From Hymenobacter armeniacus (GTDB lineage: Bacteria > Bacteroidota > Bacteroidia > Cytophagales > Hymenobacteraceae): a DNA stretch of 64,000 nucleotides. Numbering within the stretch: position 1 is the first letter of the stretch; each line of letters opens with the position of its first letter. Of this stretch, positions 10,718-19,030 are shown piece by piece. The notes beneath the pieces are model-generated. The model worked only from the letters and a program-made list of their open reading frames with translations, searched no databases and was not told where the DNA came from. Location of the stretch: NCBI RefSeq assembly GCF_014699055.1, contig NZ_JACXAC010000001.1, positions 868,001 to 932,000 on the forward strand, in the 5' to 3' direction. A program made the translations under genes and the position numbers.

Positions 10718-10918
10718 ATGTCGAAGCGCGAATTGAATGAGCCCAACGAGGGCGACAAACGCTACATCCGCCGGAACGAGAGCGGCCAGATTGAGCACTC
10801 GGTCGAGCTGCACAAGTCGCTGTCTCAAGACGACAAGCACAACTCGAAAAAGACCAGCAAGCCAGGCCAGGGCGACCGCGGCGACGGCCACACCGGCAAC
10901 CGCAGGCCCGCGAAATAA
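10718..10918 (+). CDS. Small hydrophilic conserved protein
   Basis: 66 residues, very charged, no hydrophobic core: MSKRELNEPNEGDKRYIRRN at the start and a Lys/Gly/Asp-rich tail. I recall similar short proteins as conserved hypotheticals in Hymenobacter and relatives; function unknown, probably disordered. It lies 63 bases after ribE and ends at a strong hairpin, so it may be on the ribE transcript. Confidence 0.65.
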   Translation: MSKRELNEPNEGDKRYIRRNESGQIEHSVELHKSLSQDDKHNSKKTSKPGQGDRGDGHTGNRRPAK

Positions 10919-10929
10919 AAACTGCTCAG

Positions 10930-10959
10930 AAAAGCCCGCCGAGCAATCAGCGGGCTTTT
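10930..10959. terminator. Bidirectional intrinsic terminator
   Basis: AAAAGCCCGC and GCGGGCTTTT arms around a ten-base loop, between convergent genes. It overlaps the last codons of the flavodoxin-fold gene on the minus strand. Confidence 0.85.
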
Positions 10960-11558
10960 TGCATGGTGGCCAGCGTCGGCATCGGGCGGGAGTCGGGGGC
11001 CGGGGCCGATTCAGAAAAAAAATGCTGGGCCTGCTGCAGGGCGCGGGCATCGTCCTGAATGTCGTTGGGCCGCGAACCGGTGCCGTAGAGCATGCCGCCC
11101 CAGCGCATGTTCATGTACCGGGCCGTGAGCACGAGGCTGTCTTCGAGGGGTTGGGTTTCGGTGCGGTCGCCGCTGCTCACCACGATGGACCACAGGGTTT
11201 TGCCCCGCATGGCCTCCCGAAAGTCCAGGTTGGGCGTGCGCAGCCAAGCGCTCCAATAGTCGAGGTAGTGCTTGGCGTGCACGGGCAGGCTGTACCAGTA
11301 CAGCGGCGCCACCAGCACCAGGTCGGTGGCGTCGAGGGTGGCGTCGAGGAGGAGCAGGGCGTTGCCGGTGGGCGTGGGGTAGGGCGTGTGGTGGCGCAGG
11401 TCGACGAAGTAGGGCAGCGGGTGGTCCTGCAGATGAATCCAGCGTTGCTGGGCACGGGGCGGCAGCGAATTAGCTGCGCAATAAGCCAACTGCTCGGAAT
11501 TGCCCATGCGGCGGGTGCTCGAAAGCAGGAAGAGAAAGCGGCGCGCCGGATTGCTCAT
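10947..11558 (-). CDS. Flavodoxin-fold NAD(P)H-dependent oxidoreductase
   Basis: A 203-residue protein of the NADPH-dependent FMN reductase / flavodoxin-like fold. The FMN phosphate loop is SSTRRMGNSEQL near the N-terminus. LVLVAPLYWYSLPVHAKHYL matches the flavin-contact loop of the group, and TLWSIVVSSGD is the next core strand. Start is the ATG of MSNPARRFLFLLSS; a TTG two codons earlier is in frame. It follows the PAP2 gene by 12 bases and is probably cotranscribed with it and hemF. Substrate unknown. Confidence 0.82.
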   Translation of the reverse strand: MSNPARRFLFLLSSTRRMGNSEQLAYCAANSLPPRAQQRWIHLQDHPLPYFVDLRHHTPYPTPTGNALLLLDATLDATDLVLVAPLYWYSLPVHAKHYLDYWSAWLRTPNLDFREAMRGKTLWSIVVSSGDRTETQPLEDSLVLTARYMNMRWGGMLYGTGSRPNDIQDDARALQQAQHFFSESAPAPDSRPMPTLATMQKAR

Positions 11559-11570
11559 ATTCAACGATTC

Positions 11571-12149
11571 TTACGCTTTTTCAGGCCAACGCTGGGATTG
11601 CCAATGCCGAAACACCAACGCGGCGGTCCAGCCCAGCACTCCCCCAATGGCGGCCCCGCCCAGCACATCGGTAGGGTAATGAGCGCCAAGATACATACGG
11701 CTATATGATAGTACAGCTGCCCATAGGAATATGACAATTTTTAAACCTCGAAATCTTTCCGTGGGCAGCGTGACGGCCATGAACACGGCCAGCGCCATGG
11801 AGTTGGCCGCGTGCGACGACAGGAAGCCAAACTGCCCGCCGCAGCCATCGGGCAGGTGCAGCTGCGTAAAAATGGCCGCGTCGTGGCAGGGGCGGGGCCG
11901 CCCGAAAAAAGGTTTGAAAAGCCGGCTGGTGATGCTGTCGGCCAGGGCCACGGCTGCCACCACCAGCGGCAGCAGCACGGCCGCCCGCCACCGAAAATGG
12001 TAAACGAGCCAGCCAATGAGCACGGCGTACACCGGAAACCACACCGTGCGGTCGGAGGCCAGCACCATCACGCGGTCCAGCCACGGCGCATGGGCGTGGT
12101 TGATGGCCAGCAGCCACGCCCGGTCAAGGGCATTGATGGCCTCAAGCAT
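11571..12149 (-). CDS. PAP2-family membrane phosphatase
   Basis: An integral-membrane phosphatase of 192 residues. The three PAP2 motifs are present: KPFFGRPRP, then FLSSHAANS in place of the usual PSGH (Ser for Pro and Ala for Gly), and SRMYLGAHYPTDVLGG. About five membrane segments. Likely substrate is a lipid pyrophosphate such as undecaprenyl diphosphate, or phosphatidic acid; this is inference. Its ATG overlaps the end of hemF (GATGCTTGA), which indicates translational coupling. Confidence 0.9.
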   Translation of the reverse strand: MLEAINALDRAWLLAINHAHAPWLDRVMVLASDRTVWFPVYAVLIGWLVYHFRWRAAVLLPLVVAAVALADSITSRLFKPFFGRPRPCHDAAIFTQLHLPDGCGGQFGFLSSHAANSMALAVFMAVTLPTERFRGLKIVIFLWAAVLSYSRMYLGAHYPTDVLGGAAIGGVLGWTAALVFRHWQSQRWPEKA

Positions 12150-13068
12150 CGGCCAGCCAGTCTACGCCCTTCCGAAGCCAGGCCAGGGTGGTGGCCTCGG
12201 GCGAGCCAGGAGCCGGCGGAGCGGGATTGTAGGCCCAGCCGGTGCGCGGGGGCAGGCTCATGAGGATGCTTTCGGTGCGGCCCCCGGTTTCGAGCCCAAA
12301 GCGGGTGCCGCGGTCGAAAGCCAGGTTGAACTCGGCGTAGCGGGCGCGGCGCAGGGTTTGCCAGGCTTCTTCGCGCTCGCCGTAGGGCAATGGGTGGTTT
12401 TCGGCCATGAGCTCAGCGTAGAAAGGGCCGAACAGCTCGGCCACGTCGCGCATGAAGGCAAACAGCTCCTCGGCGGTCCCGTCGGGGCCCACGGTGAGGC
12501 GGTCGTAGAAAATGCCGCCCACGCCGCGCGTTTCCTGGCGGTGGGGCAGGTAAAAGTAGTCGTCGGCCCAGCGGGTAAACTTGGGGTAGTACGCCGGATT
12601 GTGCCGGTCGCACACGGCCCGGAGCCGCTCGTGGAAGCGGCGGGCCTGGCCCTCGTCCACATAAATGGGCGTCAGGTCGATGCCGCCGCCAAACCAGGCC
12701 TCGCCGTTGCCGGCCTCGAAGTAGCGCACGTTCATGTGAATGATGGGCACCCGGGGGCTGCGCGGGTGCAGCACCACGCTCACGCCGGTGGCGTAAAAAT
12801 GCGGGTCGGGCATGTGCAGCTGCCGGGCAGCGGCGGCGCTCATTTCGCCCCACACTGCCGAAAAACCCACCCCGCCTTTTTCCAGCACGCGGCCGTGTTC
12901 CAATACTTTGGAGCGGCCCCCGCCGCCGCCCTCGCGCTGCCAGGCATCGGTCAGGAAGTGAGCGGAGCCGGCGTCGGCCGTTTCGAGCTGCTGGCACAGG
13001 CGAAGCTGGAATTCAGCCAGCCAGGCTTCAATTTCGGGACGGACGGTGGGAGAGGCGGTTGGATTCAC
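12142..13068 (-). CDS. hemF: Oxygen-dependent coproporphyrinogen-III oxidase
   Basis: Oxidative decarboxylation of coproporphyrinogen III in haem synthesis, using O2. Strong family blocks: HMNVRYFEAG, WFGGGIDLTPIY, DDYFYLPHRQETRGVGGIFYD split over two stretches, RYAEFNLAFDRGTRFGL and SILMSLPP. 308 residues is typical. Its start is preceded by a divergent promoter region shared with the E1 gene. First gene of a probable hemF - PAP2 - flavodoxin-fold operon. Confidence 0.97.
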   Translation of the reverse strand: MNPTASPTVRPEIEAWLAEFQLRLCQQLETADAGSAHFLTDAWQREGGGGGRSKVLEHGRVLEKGGVGFSAVWGEMSAAAARQLHMPDPHFYATGVSVVLHPRSPRVPIIHMNVRYFEAGNGEAWFGGGIDLTPIYVDEGQARRFHERLRAVCDRHNPAYYPKFTRWADDYFYLPHRQETRGVGGIFYDRLTVGPDGTAEELFAFMRDVAELFGPFYAELMAENHPLPYGEREEAWQTLRRARYAEFNLAFDRGTRFGLETGGRTESILMSLPPRTGWAYNPAPPAPGSPEATTLAWLRKGVDWLADA

Positions 13069-13159
13069 TGAGAAATCGGGGAAGTTCGGACGGGCCGGGC
13101 GGGCAAAGGTCTGCCAAAACAGACCCCGCAGGCCAAAAAAAGAGGTTCGGGGCCCGGCG

Positions 13160-13167
13160 CAAAGATA
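13160..13167 (-). promoter_or_regulatory. TAnnTTTG -7 box for hemF
   Basis: TATCTTTG on the minus strand, 91 bases before the hemF ATG. It sits only 17 bases from the oppositely directed box of the E1 gene. Confidence 0.6.
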
Positions 13168-13184
13168 CGGACGGAGGCCGGGCG

Positions 13185-13192
13185 TACTTTTG
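13185..13192 (+). promoter_or_regulatory. TAnnTTTG -7 box for the E1 gene
   Basis: TACTTTTG, 24 bases upstream of the E1 ATG. Divergent with the hemF box, so the two promoters overlap in their upstream regions. Confidence 0.6.
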
Positions 13193-13216
13193 TGGCCTCA
13201 CCCGCCACTTGCCCTG

Positions 13217-15430
13217 ATGTCTGAATTCGCAGCTCCCACCGCTTCCGATACCACCGACCTTTCCAACACCCGCGTGGCCAATGCGGCTGCGGCCGCGGCG
13301 GCCGCCTTTTCGGCCAGCAGCCACGCCCCGGCCCCGGCCGTGGACCGCTACCTGCTGCGCCGGGCCTACCGCCTGATGCACACCGCGGCCGCCATGGCCG
13401 ACCTCTACGAAGAACAAAAAGCCATTGCCGCCCGCTACGTGCACGCCACTGCGCGCGGCCACGAAGCCGTGCAGCTGGCCGCCGCCTTCCTGCTCACCGA
13501 AACCGACTTTGCCGCCCCCTACTATCGCGACGATGCCCTGCTGCTGGGCCTGGGCCTGCGCCCGTATGAGCTCATGCTGCAGCTCATGGCCAAAGCTGGC
13601 GACCCGTTCAGCGGTGGCCGCACCTACTACTCGCACCCCTCGCTACGGCGGGCCGGGGTGCCGGTCATACCGCACCAGAGCTCGGCCACGGGCATGCAGG
13701 CCATTCCGGCCACGGGCGTGGCGCACGCCATCAAGTACTTCGAGTCGCTGACGGCGGAAGCGCTGGCGGGGGCCACCGAGGCAGTGAAGCAGAACCGCGA
13801 AAGCCTGGTGGCCAACCGCTCGCTGAGCTTGTGCTCGATTGGCGACGGCGCCATGACCGAAGGCGAAGTGTCGGAGGCGCTGCAAATGGCCATTCTGCAT
13901 CAGTTACCCATTATTTATCTGGTGCAGGATAATGATTGGGGCATTTCGGCCACCGGCCGCGAGATGCGGGCCATGAATGCCTACGAATTTGCGGCCGGCT
14001 TCCCCGGCCTGCGCCGAATGCAGGTAGACGGCGCCGATTTCGGCTCTTCTTACGCCGGCCTCACCGAGGCGTTTGCCCACGTGCGGGCCCGGCGCGGGCC
14101 GGTGCTGGTGCACGCCAAATGCCCCCTGCTGGGCCACCACACCAGCGGCGTGCGCCGCGAGTGGTACCGCCACGACCTTGCGCATCATCAAACGCAGGAC
14201 CCCCTGCCGCGCCTGCACCAGCAGCTGCTGGCTATGGGCTTTGCCGAAACTGAACTGGAAGAGTTGCGGGCCGAAGCCAGCGCCACGGTGCAGGCCGACT
14301 GGGCCGAAGCCCTGGCGGCGCCCAACCCCGACCCGGCCACCTTTGCCGACCACGAATTTGCGCCGCCCGCGGTGACGGCCGAGGCCGGCGAGCGCAGCCC
14401 GGCAGGCGCCGAGAAAGCCCTGATGGTGGACGCGGCCCTGCACGCCGTCGACGACATTTTGCGGGAGTTTCCGGAAGCCTTGTTCTACGGGCAGGACGTG
14501 GGCGGCGAGCTGGGCGGCGTGTTCCGCGAGGCCGCGTTGCTGGCGAAAAAGTACGGTGATGGCCGCGTATTTAACACGCCCATTCAGGAAGCTTACATCG
14601 TGGGCAGTACGGCCGGCATGGCGGCCGTGGGGGCCCGGCCCATTGTGGAAATCCAGTTTGCCGACTACATCTGGCCGTCGCTGAACCAGCTGGTGGAGGA
14701 GCTGTCGAAATCCTGCTACCTCACCATGGGCAAGTTTCCGATTCCGGCGCTTATTCGCGTGCCCATTGGGGCCTACGGCGGGGGCGGGCCTTACCACTCC
14801 GGCTCCATCGAGAGCACGCTGCTCACCATTCGGGGCATCAAAGTGGTGTACCCCAGCAACGCCGCCGACATGAAGGGCCTGATGCGCGCCAGCTACCTCG
14901 ACCCCAACCCCGTGGTGATGCTGGAGCACAAAGGCCTGTACTGGAGCAAAGTGCCCGGCACCGAAGACGCCAAAACTGCAGAGCCCGCCGCCGGCTACGT
15001 CATTCCGTTGGGCCAGGCCGCCGTGGCGCAGGCCGCCGACGCCGAGAAGCTGCGCCGCGGCGAAACGGCCCTGGTCGTGACCTACGGCATGGGCGTGCAT
15101 TGGGCCAAAACCGCCAGCCGCGAGTTTCCCGGCCAACTCGAAATCCTGGACCTGCGCACCCTCAACCCGCTCGATTTTGAAGCCGTAACCGCCGCCACGC
15201 GCCGCCACGGCAAAGTGCTGGTGCTGACTGAAGAGCCCTTGCTCAACAGCTTTGCCGAGAGCCTGGCCGGCCGCATTCAGCGCCACTGCTTCGAGTCGTT
15301 GGACGCCCCGGTGTTCACCTTGGGCGCGGCGAATCTGCCCGCCATCGCCCTCAACGTGGAGCTGGAACGCCAGATGCTGCCCAGCGCCGAGAAAGTTGCC
15401 GTGGCCATTACCGAGCTGCTGGCCTATTAG
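13217..15430 (+). CDS. 2-oxoacid dehydrogenase E1, alpha and beta parts fused
   Basis: Thiamine-diphosphate-dependent E1 of a 2-oxoacid dehydrogenase complex, probably the branched-chain (2-oxoisovalerate) type. 737 residues hold both subunits: the alpha part has the ThDP motif GDGAMTEGEVSEAL near residue 209 with DNDWGIS and TSGVRREWYR; the beta part has FYGQDVGGELGGVF, FNTPIQEAYIVG, EIQFADYIWPSLNQ and GGGGPYHSGS. Start is the ATG 24 bases after a -7 box; the open frame runs further upstream across the promoter without homology. An Ala-rich stretch at about 22-32 precedes the fold. No E2 or E3 gene nearby. Confidence 0.92.
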   Translation: MSEFAAPTASDTTDLSNTRVANAAAAAAAAFSASSHAPAPAVDRYLLRRAYRLMHTAAAMADLYEEQKAIAARYVHATARGHEAVQLAAAFLLTETDFAAPYYRDDALLLGLGLRPYELMLQLMAKAGDPFSGGRTYYSHPSLRRAGVPVIPHQSSATGMQAIPATGVAHAIKYFESLTAEALAGATEAVKQNRESLVANRSLSLCSIGDGAMTEGEVSEALQMAILHQLPIIYLVQDNDWGISATGREMRAMNAYEFAAGFPGLRRMQVDGADFGSSYAGLTEAFAHVRARRGPVLVHAKCPLLGHHTSGVRREWYRHDLAHHQTQDPLPRLHQQLLAMGFAETELEELRAEASATVQADWAEALAAPNPDPATFADHEFAPPAVTAEAGERSPAGAEKALMVDAALHAVDDILREFPEALFYGQDVGGELGGVFREAALLAKKYGDGRVFNTPIQEAYIVGSTAGMAAVGARPIVEIQFADYIWPSLNQLVEELSKSCYLTMGKFPIPALIRVPIGAYGGGGPYHSGSIESTLLTIRGIKVVYPSNAADMKGLMRASYLDPNPVVMLEHKGLYWSKVPGTEDAKTAEPAAGYVIPLGQAAVAQAADAEKLRRGETALVVTYGMGVHWAKTASREFPGQLEILDLRTLNPLDFEAVTAATRRHGKVLVLTEEPLLNSFAESLAGRIQRHCFESLDAPVFTLGAANLPAIALNVELERQMLPSAEKVAVAITELLAY

Positions 15431-15455
15431 TCAGTTAATCTTCCTGATACAAAAA

Positions 15456-15488
15456 ATCCCCGGCACTGTAGAGTGCCGGGGCTTTTTT
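15456..15488 (+). terminator. Intrinsic terminator after the E1 gene
   Basis: CCCCGGCACT and AGTGCCGGGG arms with a four-base loop, flanked by A6 and T6. Confidence 0.88.
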
Positions 15489-15555
15489 GTATTGCTTGGG
15501 TATCGGAGCACAAACTGCTTGGTTGTTCCAACCGCAGGGCATTCGGCCTCCCTGT

Positions 15556-18183
15556 TTAAAATGGATAGCCAATGCCGAGGTTGAAGGCAATCGGGTTGGC
15601 GCTTTTGTTGAAGTTGCGCAGCGCCCAGGTTTCGCCTGCGGGAGCGGTGGGGTCGTAGATTTTGGTGGCCAGGTCGAGGCGCAGGATAAGGAAAGTGAAA
15701 TCGAAACGGATGCCGATGCCCGTGTCCAGGGCCAGCTGGCGGTAGAAGGAGTTCAACTGGAACTGCGCATTCTCGCGTTTGTAGCCGTTTTCATCCTTAC
15801 GCTCCTGCAGGCCCCACACATTGCCAAAATCAGTGAATATGGCTCCTTTAATAAAGCCGTAGATGGGGAAGCGGTATTCGGCGCTGCCTTCGAGCAGCAG
15901 CTCGCCGGGCTGTTCAGTAAGGTAGTCGCGCGAGCCGTTGGAAAGGCGGGGCGTGTAGCCCCCCGGGCCCAGGCGGCGCGGCTGCCAGGCTCTCAAGCTG
16001 GTGGAGCCGCCCGCAAAAAACGACTTGTCGTAGGGCACCACAAATTCGTCGTCGGTTTTGCTGAGGGCGTGCACCGCGCCGCCATTGAGCCGCCACACAA
16101 AGTTGGTTTGAGGCGAGAGGCGGTAGTAGCGTCGGTAGTCGACGCTGATACGGGCAAAGTCATATACGTTAAGTCCGGTTTCATCAAAAAGTGGACGGCG
16201 GTACAAGCTCCGCGTGAGCCCGCCAAACTCAACGGCCAGTCGCAGGTACTGGGCATTGCGGGTTTGATTGAAATCGTTGGAATTGTACAGAGATGTGAAG
16301 CCGAAGCTGGGCTCCAACTGCTTGTTGAACGAACGATACAAAGAGGAGCCTTCCGTGAGCTTCAGGTCGTCCAGCCGTTGTTGAAACGCCTCGCTGGGGT
16401 CGGAATTTACCAACGTCAGCACCACGGGCGAAAACACGTACTGGTGAAATGCCGAGCGCTGCCAGATGTAGTCGAAAGCAAACTCGAAGTTTGAGCGGGT
16501 ATATTCCGGGCGGTCCACGTACGTTTCTGAAAGCGTAAACCGGGTTTTTGGATTGTATTTCGTCAGAAAATGGTTGGTGCGAAATGGTACCAGAAACTGT
16601 GGCAGCGTGAGCGACGCCGTGGCACCAAACTGCTTGGTTAGTACCGACTGCTGCGTCTGGTTTTCGGTGGCCACCCGCACCAATTGCCCTTCCAGGCCTG
16701 CGCGAATGCCAAATTCCAACACCTCGGCCCCGCCAAACGGGTTCCGTGTTTTCAGGCGCAGGTTTAGAAAGGGACCGGCTAGGTTGGCCACGAAGGTGGC
16801 GCCAAACTCGTCGTTGATGGCGTATTTGGGCGCCGGGGCGGCGTTTATGATGGCGTTGAGTTCACCCGTGGTAGGATGTAGGCCGGCGCTGTCGGCGGCG
16901 GGCGGGTCGGCCACTTTGCGGTAGCTTACCGTGCTGAAGCGGAACATGTCCAGGTTGGAGAGCAGGCGCTGGGTTTGCTGGGTGCGCAAGAGGCTGTACT
17001 TCTGGCCTGGCCGCACCAGCACCTTGCGGGCCAACAGGCTGGTACTGAATTCCTGCTCGTAGGCCGCAAACCGGACCGAGTCGGTGACCGTGGTGTCGGT
17101 GCGCAGGCCCAGGCTGGGGCGAGCGCGAAGGGCGCTCACGGTGCCGGCCCGGCGCAGGGTGTCGCCGGTGGCGCTGCGCAGTGTGCGGCCAACGCCGGCG
17201 TCGGTCACGAAGCGCACCTGCCGTATCCGATACACGCGGTGGCCCTGGCCAGGGCCGGGGTTTGCTATGAAGGTGCGCAGGCGCACAGTGAATTTCTCAT
17301 AGCTCGTGTCGGCCTCTAAGGTAATGTATTGCGGGCGGAAATCGAAGTAGCCCGCGTTCTTGAGCAAGGTTTCGAGTCGGGTACGTTCTTGACCGATTAC
17401 GTCCTCGTTATACCGCTCGTTTTCGTGCAGCAGCGTGGCATTTTGGCCCTGGCGCACCAAAGCCGCCACCCCCGAATCGGGAATGCTGGGCGGCTGCAGG
17501 CGGTAGAGAAACGGCCGGTTTTCGGCGATGTTGTACGTCACCGTGACCCGGCGGTAGCGCTTGCTCACGTCCAGCGAATCGGAACTGCCTTTGTGCAGCC
17601 CACCCAGGGCGCGCAGCAAGATGCCGCGCCGGTAGCGGGCCGTATCGGTGGCCGTGACTTTGGCCCGGAAAAAGCCCTGCGAGTGCAGAAACGTCGTCAT
17701 CTGCTCCACGCTGCGGCGGGTCAGGGCCGTGTCGTACACCACGGGCGCCTCGCCCAGGCGCATGATGGCGTTGCCCTTGTCGAGCGCCAGCTGCTTGCGG
17801 TTCACCTTGCGCTCGCGGCGGGCCAGCAGCTTGCCCAGTTCGGCCGAGTCGGTGCCGGCGGCTTTCAGGCGGGTCGCGTAAGTGGTCTGAATCTCGTGCA
17901 GCTTGTTTTTGATGCGCACCGAGTCGTAGAAGTTGTAGCCCAGCTGGTAGATGGCCAGCTTGGGCGGAAACCGGGTGTTGGGTTTTTGCTGGGCCAGGGA
18001 CTTGAGCCGTTCTTTGTCGGCCTGCTCCACGCCTTTTATCTCGACGCGGCTCAGCAGGCGCTGGCCCGGCCGCAGCAGTTTAAACGGCGAACAGGCCACC
18101 AGCAGGGCCAGCAGCAGCGGCCCCAGTCGGCGCCCGGCCCGTAGCTTTGAAGAATAGGTCGACAACAATGGTTTCAAAAGCAC
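15556..18183 (-). CDS. TamL-like BamA/TamA-family outer-membrane lipoprotein
   Basis: An 875-residue Omp85-type protein, likely the Bacteroidota TamL partner of TamB in surface or outer-membrane assembly. N-terminal lipoprotein signal LLLALLVAC (Cys31), then POTRA-like repeats (RRVTVTYNIAENRPFLYRL), then the barrel with the surface-antigen strand TDFGNVWG and the terminal strand ending LGIGYPF, with a final Phe as in outer-membrane proteins. The start is GTG; TTG codons just inside are alternatives and there is no ATG nearby. The start overlaps that of the divergent methyltransferase gene by 16 bases. Confidence 0.9.
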   Translation of the reverse strand: MLLKPLLSTYSSKLRAGRRLGPLLLALLVACSPFKLLRPGQRLLSRVEIKGVEQADKERLKSLAQQKPNTRFPPKLAIYQLGYNFYDSVRIKNKLHEIQTTYATRLKAAGTDSAELGKLLARRERKVNRKQLALDKGNAIMRLGEAPVVYDTALTRRSVEQMTTFLHSQGFFRAKVTATDTARYRRGILLRALGGLHKGSSDSLDVSKRYRRVTVTYNIAENRPFLYRLQPPSIPDSGVAALVRQGQNATLLHENERYNEDVIGQERTRLETLLKNAGYFDFRPQYITLEADTSYEKFTVRLRTFIANPGPGQGHRVYRIRQVRFVTDAGVGRTLRSATGDTLRRAGTVSALRARPSLGLRTDTTVTDSVRFAAYEQEFSTSLLARKVLVRPGQKYSLLRTQQTQRLLSNLDMFRFSTVSYRKVADPPAADSAGLHPTTGELNAIINAAPAPKYAINDEFGATFVANLAGPFLNLRLKTRNPFGGAEVLEFGIRAGLEGQLVRVATENQTQQSVLTKQFGATASLTLPQFLVPFRTNHFLTKYNPKTRFTLSETYVDRPEYTRSNFEFAFDYIWQRSAFHQYVFSPVVLTLVNSDPSEAFQQRLDDLKLTEGSSLYRSFNKQLEPSFGFTSLYNSNDFNQTRNAQYLRLAVEFGGLTRSLYRRPLFDETGLNVYDFARISVDYRRYYRLSPQTNFVWRLNGGAVHALSKTDDEFVVPYDKSFFAGGSTSLRAWQPRRLGPGGYTPRLSNGSRDYLTEQPGELLLEGSAEYRFPIYGFIKGAIFTDFGNVWGLQERKDENGYKRENAQFQLNSFYRQLALDTGIGIRFDFTFLILRLDLATKIYDPTAPAGETWALRNFNKSANPIAFNLGIGYPF
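18142..18149 (+). promoter_or_regulatory. TAnnTTTG -7 box for the TrmH-type gene
   Basis: TAGCTTTG 18 bases before the ATG of the methyltransferase gene, which would give a very short leader. The box lies inside the first codons of the divergent TamL-like gene. Confidence 0.55.
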
Positions 18184-18926
18184 TAGGCAAATACGTGCAG
18201 TCGCTGCACCAAAAAAAGTACCGGCAACGCCACGGCGCGTTTCTGGTGGAGGGAGGCAAAAGCGTGTTGGAGCTGCTAAGTTCTGGCCTGGAAACCGAAC
18301 ACCTGCTGGCCACCGCCGAATTTGCTTCCCAAAACCGTGCCCTGCTGCCGGCCCGGCTGCTCACCGTGGTGTCTGAGCACGAGCTTACCCAGCTCGGCAC
18401 CCTGGCCAACAACACCACCGCCCTGGCCGTGGCCCGCCTGCCCACCGAGCCGCCGCTGCCTCCAACGCTGCCGGCGGGGGCTTTGTTGCTGGCCCTCGAC
18501 GAAGTGCGCGACCCCGGCAACCTCGGCACCCTGCTGCGCCTGGCCGACTGGTACGGCCTGCCCGGCGTGGTGCTCAGCCCCGGCTGCGCCGACGCCTACG
18601 CCCCCAAAACCGTGGCCGCCACCATGGGCGCCTTCGCCCGCGTGCCCGTGTGGGAGCGCGACCTGGCTGCCTGGCTACCCACGCTGCCGCCCGAAGTGGG
18701 CATTTTCGGCGCCGACCTGACCGGCGACAACGTGCACCGCCTTGCGCTGCGGCCCGCCGGCGTACTCGTGATGGGCAGCGAATCGCACGGCCTCACCCCG
18801 GACGTGGCGGCGGCCCTCACGCGGCGGCTGCACATCCCGCGCGGCCCCGGCGGCCAGGCCGAAAGCCTCAACGTGGCCATTTCGGCGGCCATTTTGCTGG
18901 ATAATTTTTTTCGGGGCGTAGCGTAA
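18168..18926 (+). CDS. TrmH/SpoU-family RNA 2'-O-methyltransferase
   Basis: SAM-dependent ribose methylation of rRNA or tRNA by a knotted (SPOUT) enzyme. The three motifs are clear: LDEVRDPGNLGTLLR, VLVMGSESHGL and IPRGPGGQAESLNVAISAAI. The N-terminal substrate-binding domain has KKYRQRHGAFLVEGGKSVLE, as in TrmH-family 23S rRNA enzymes. 252 residues is normal. Start is the ATG after the -7 box. The exact target nucleotide cannot be told from sequence. Confidence 0.93.
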   Translation: MVSKALGKYVQSLHQKKYRQRHGAFLVEGGKSVLELLSSGLETEHLLATAEFASQNRALLPARLLTVVSEHELTQLGTLANNTTALAVARLPTEPPLPPTLPAGALLLALDEVRDPGNLGTLLRLADWYGLPGVVLSPGCADAYAPKTVAATMGAFARVPVWERDLAAWLPTLPPEVGIFGADLTGDNVHRLALRPAGVLVMGSESHGLTPDVAAALTRRLHIPRGPGGQAESLNVAISAAILLDNFFRGVA

Positions 18927-18969
18927 AGAAGGTATGCGGGCCAGGCGTAGGGGGGGCGGCCAATGCGTT

Positions 18970-19008
18970 AAAAAAGCGCCTTCAGAAATTTTCCGAAGGC
19001 GCTTTTTC
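18970..19008. terminator. Bidirectional intrinsic terminator
   Basis: AAAAAGCGCCTTC and GAAGGCGCTTTTT form a 13-base perfect stem between the convergent methyltransferase and outer-membrane barrel genes. Confidence 0.9.
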
Positions 19009-19030
19009 AAGTTGTCCTGCCGCGCTAGGC

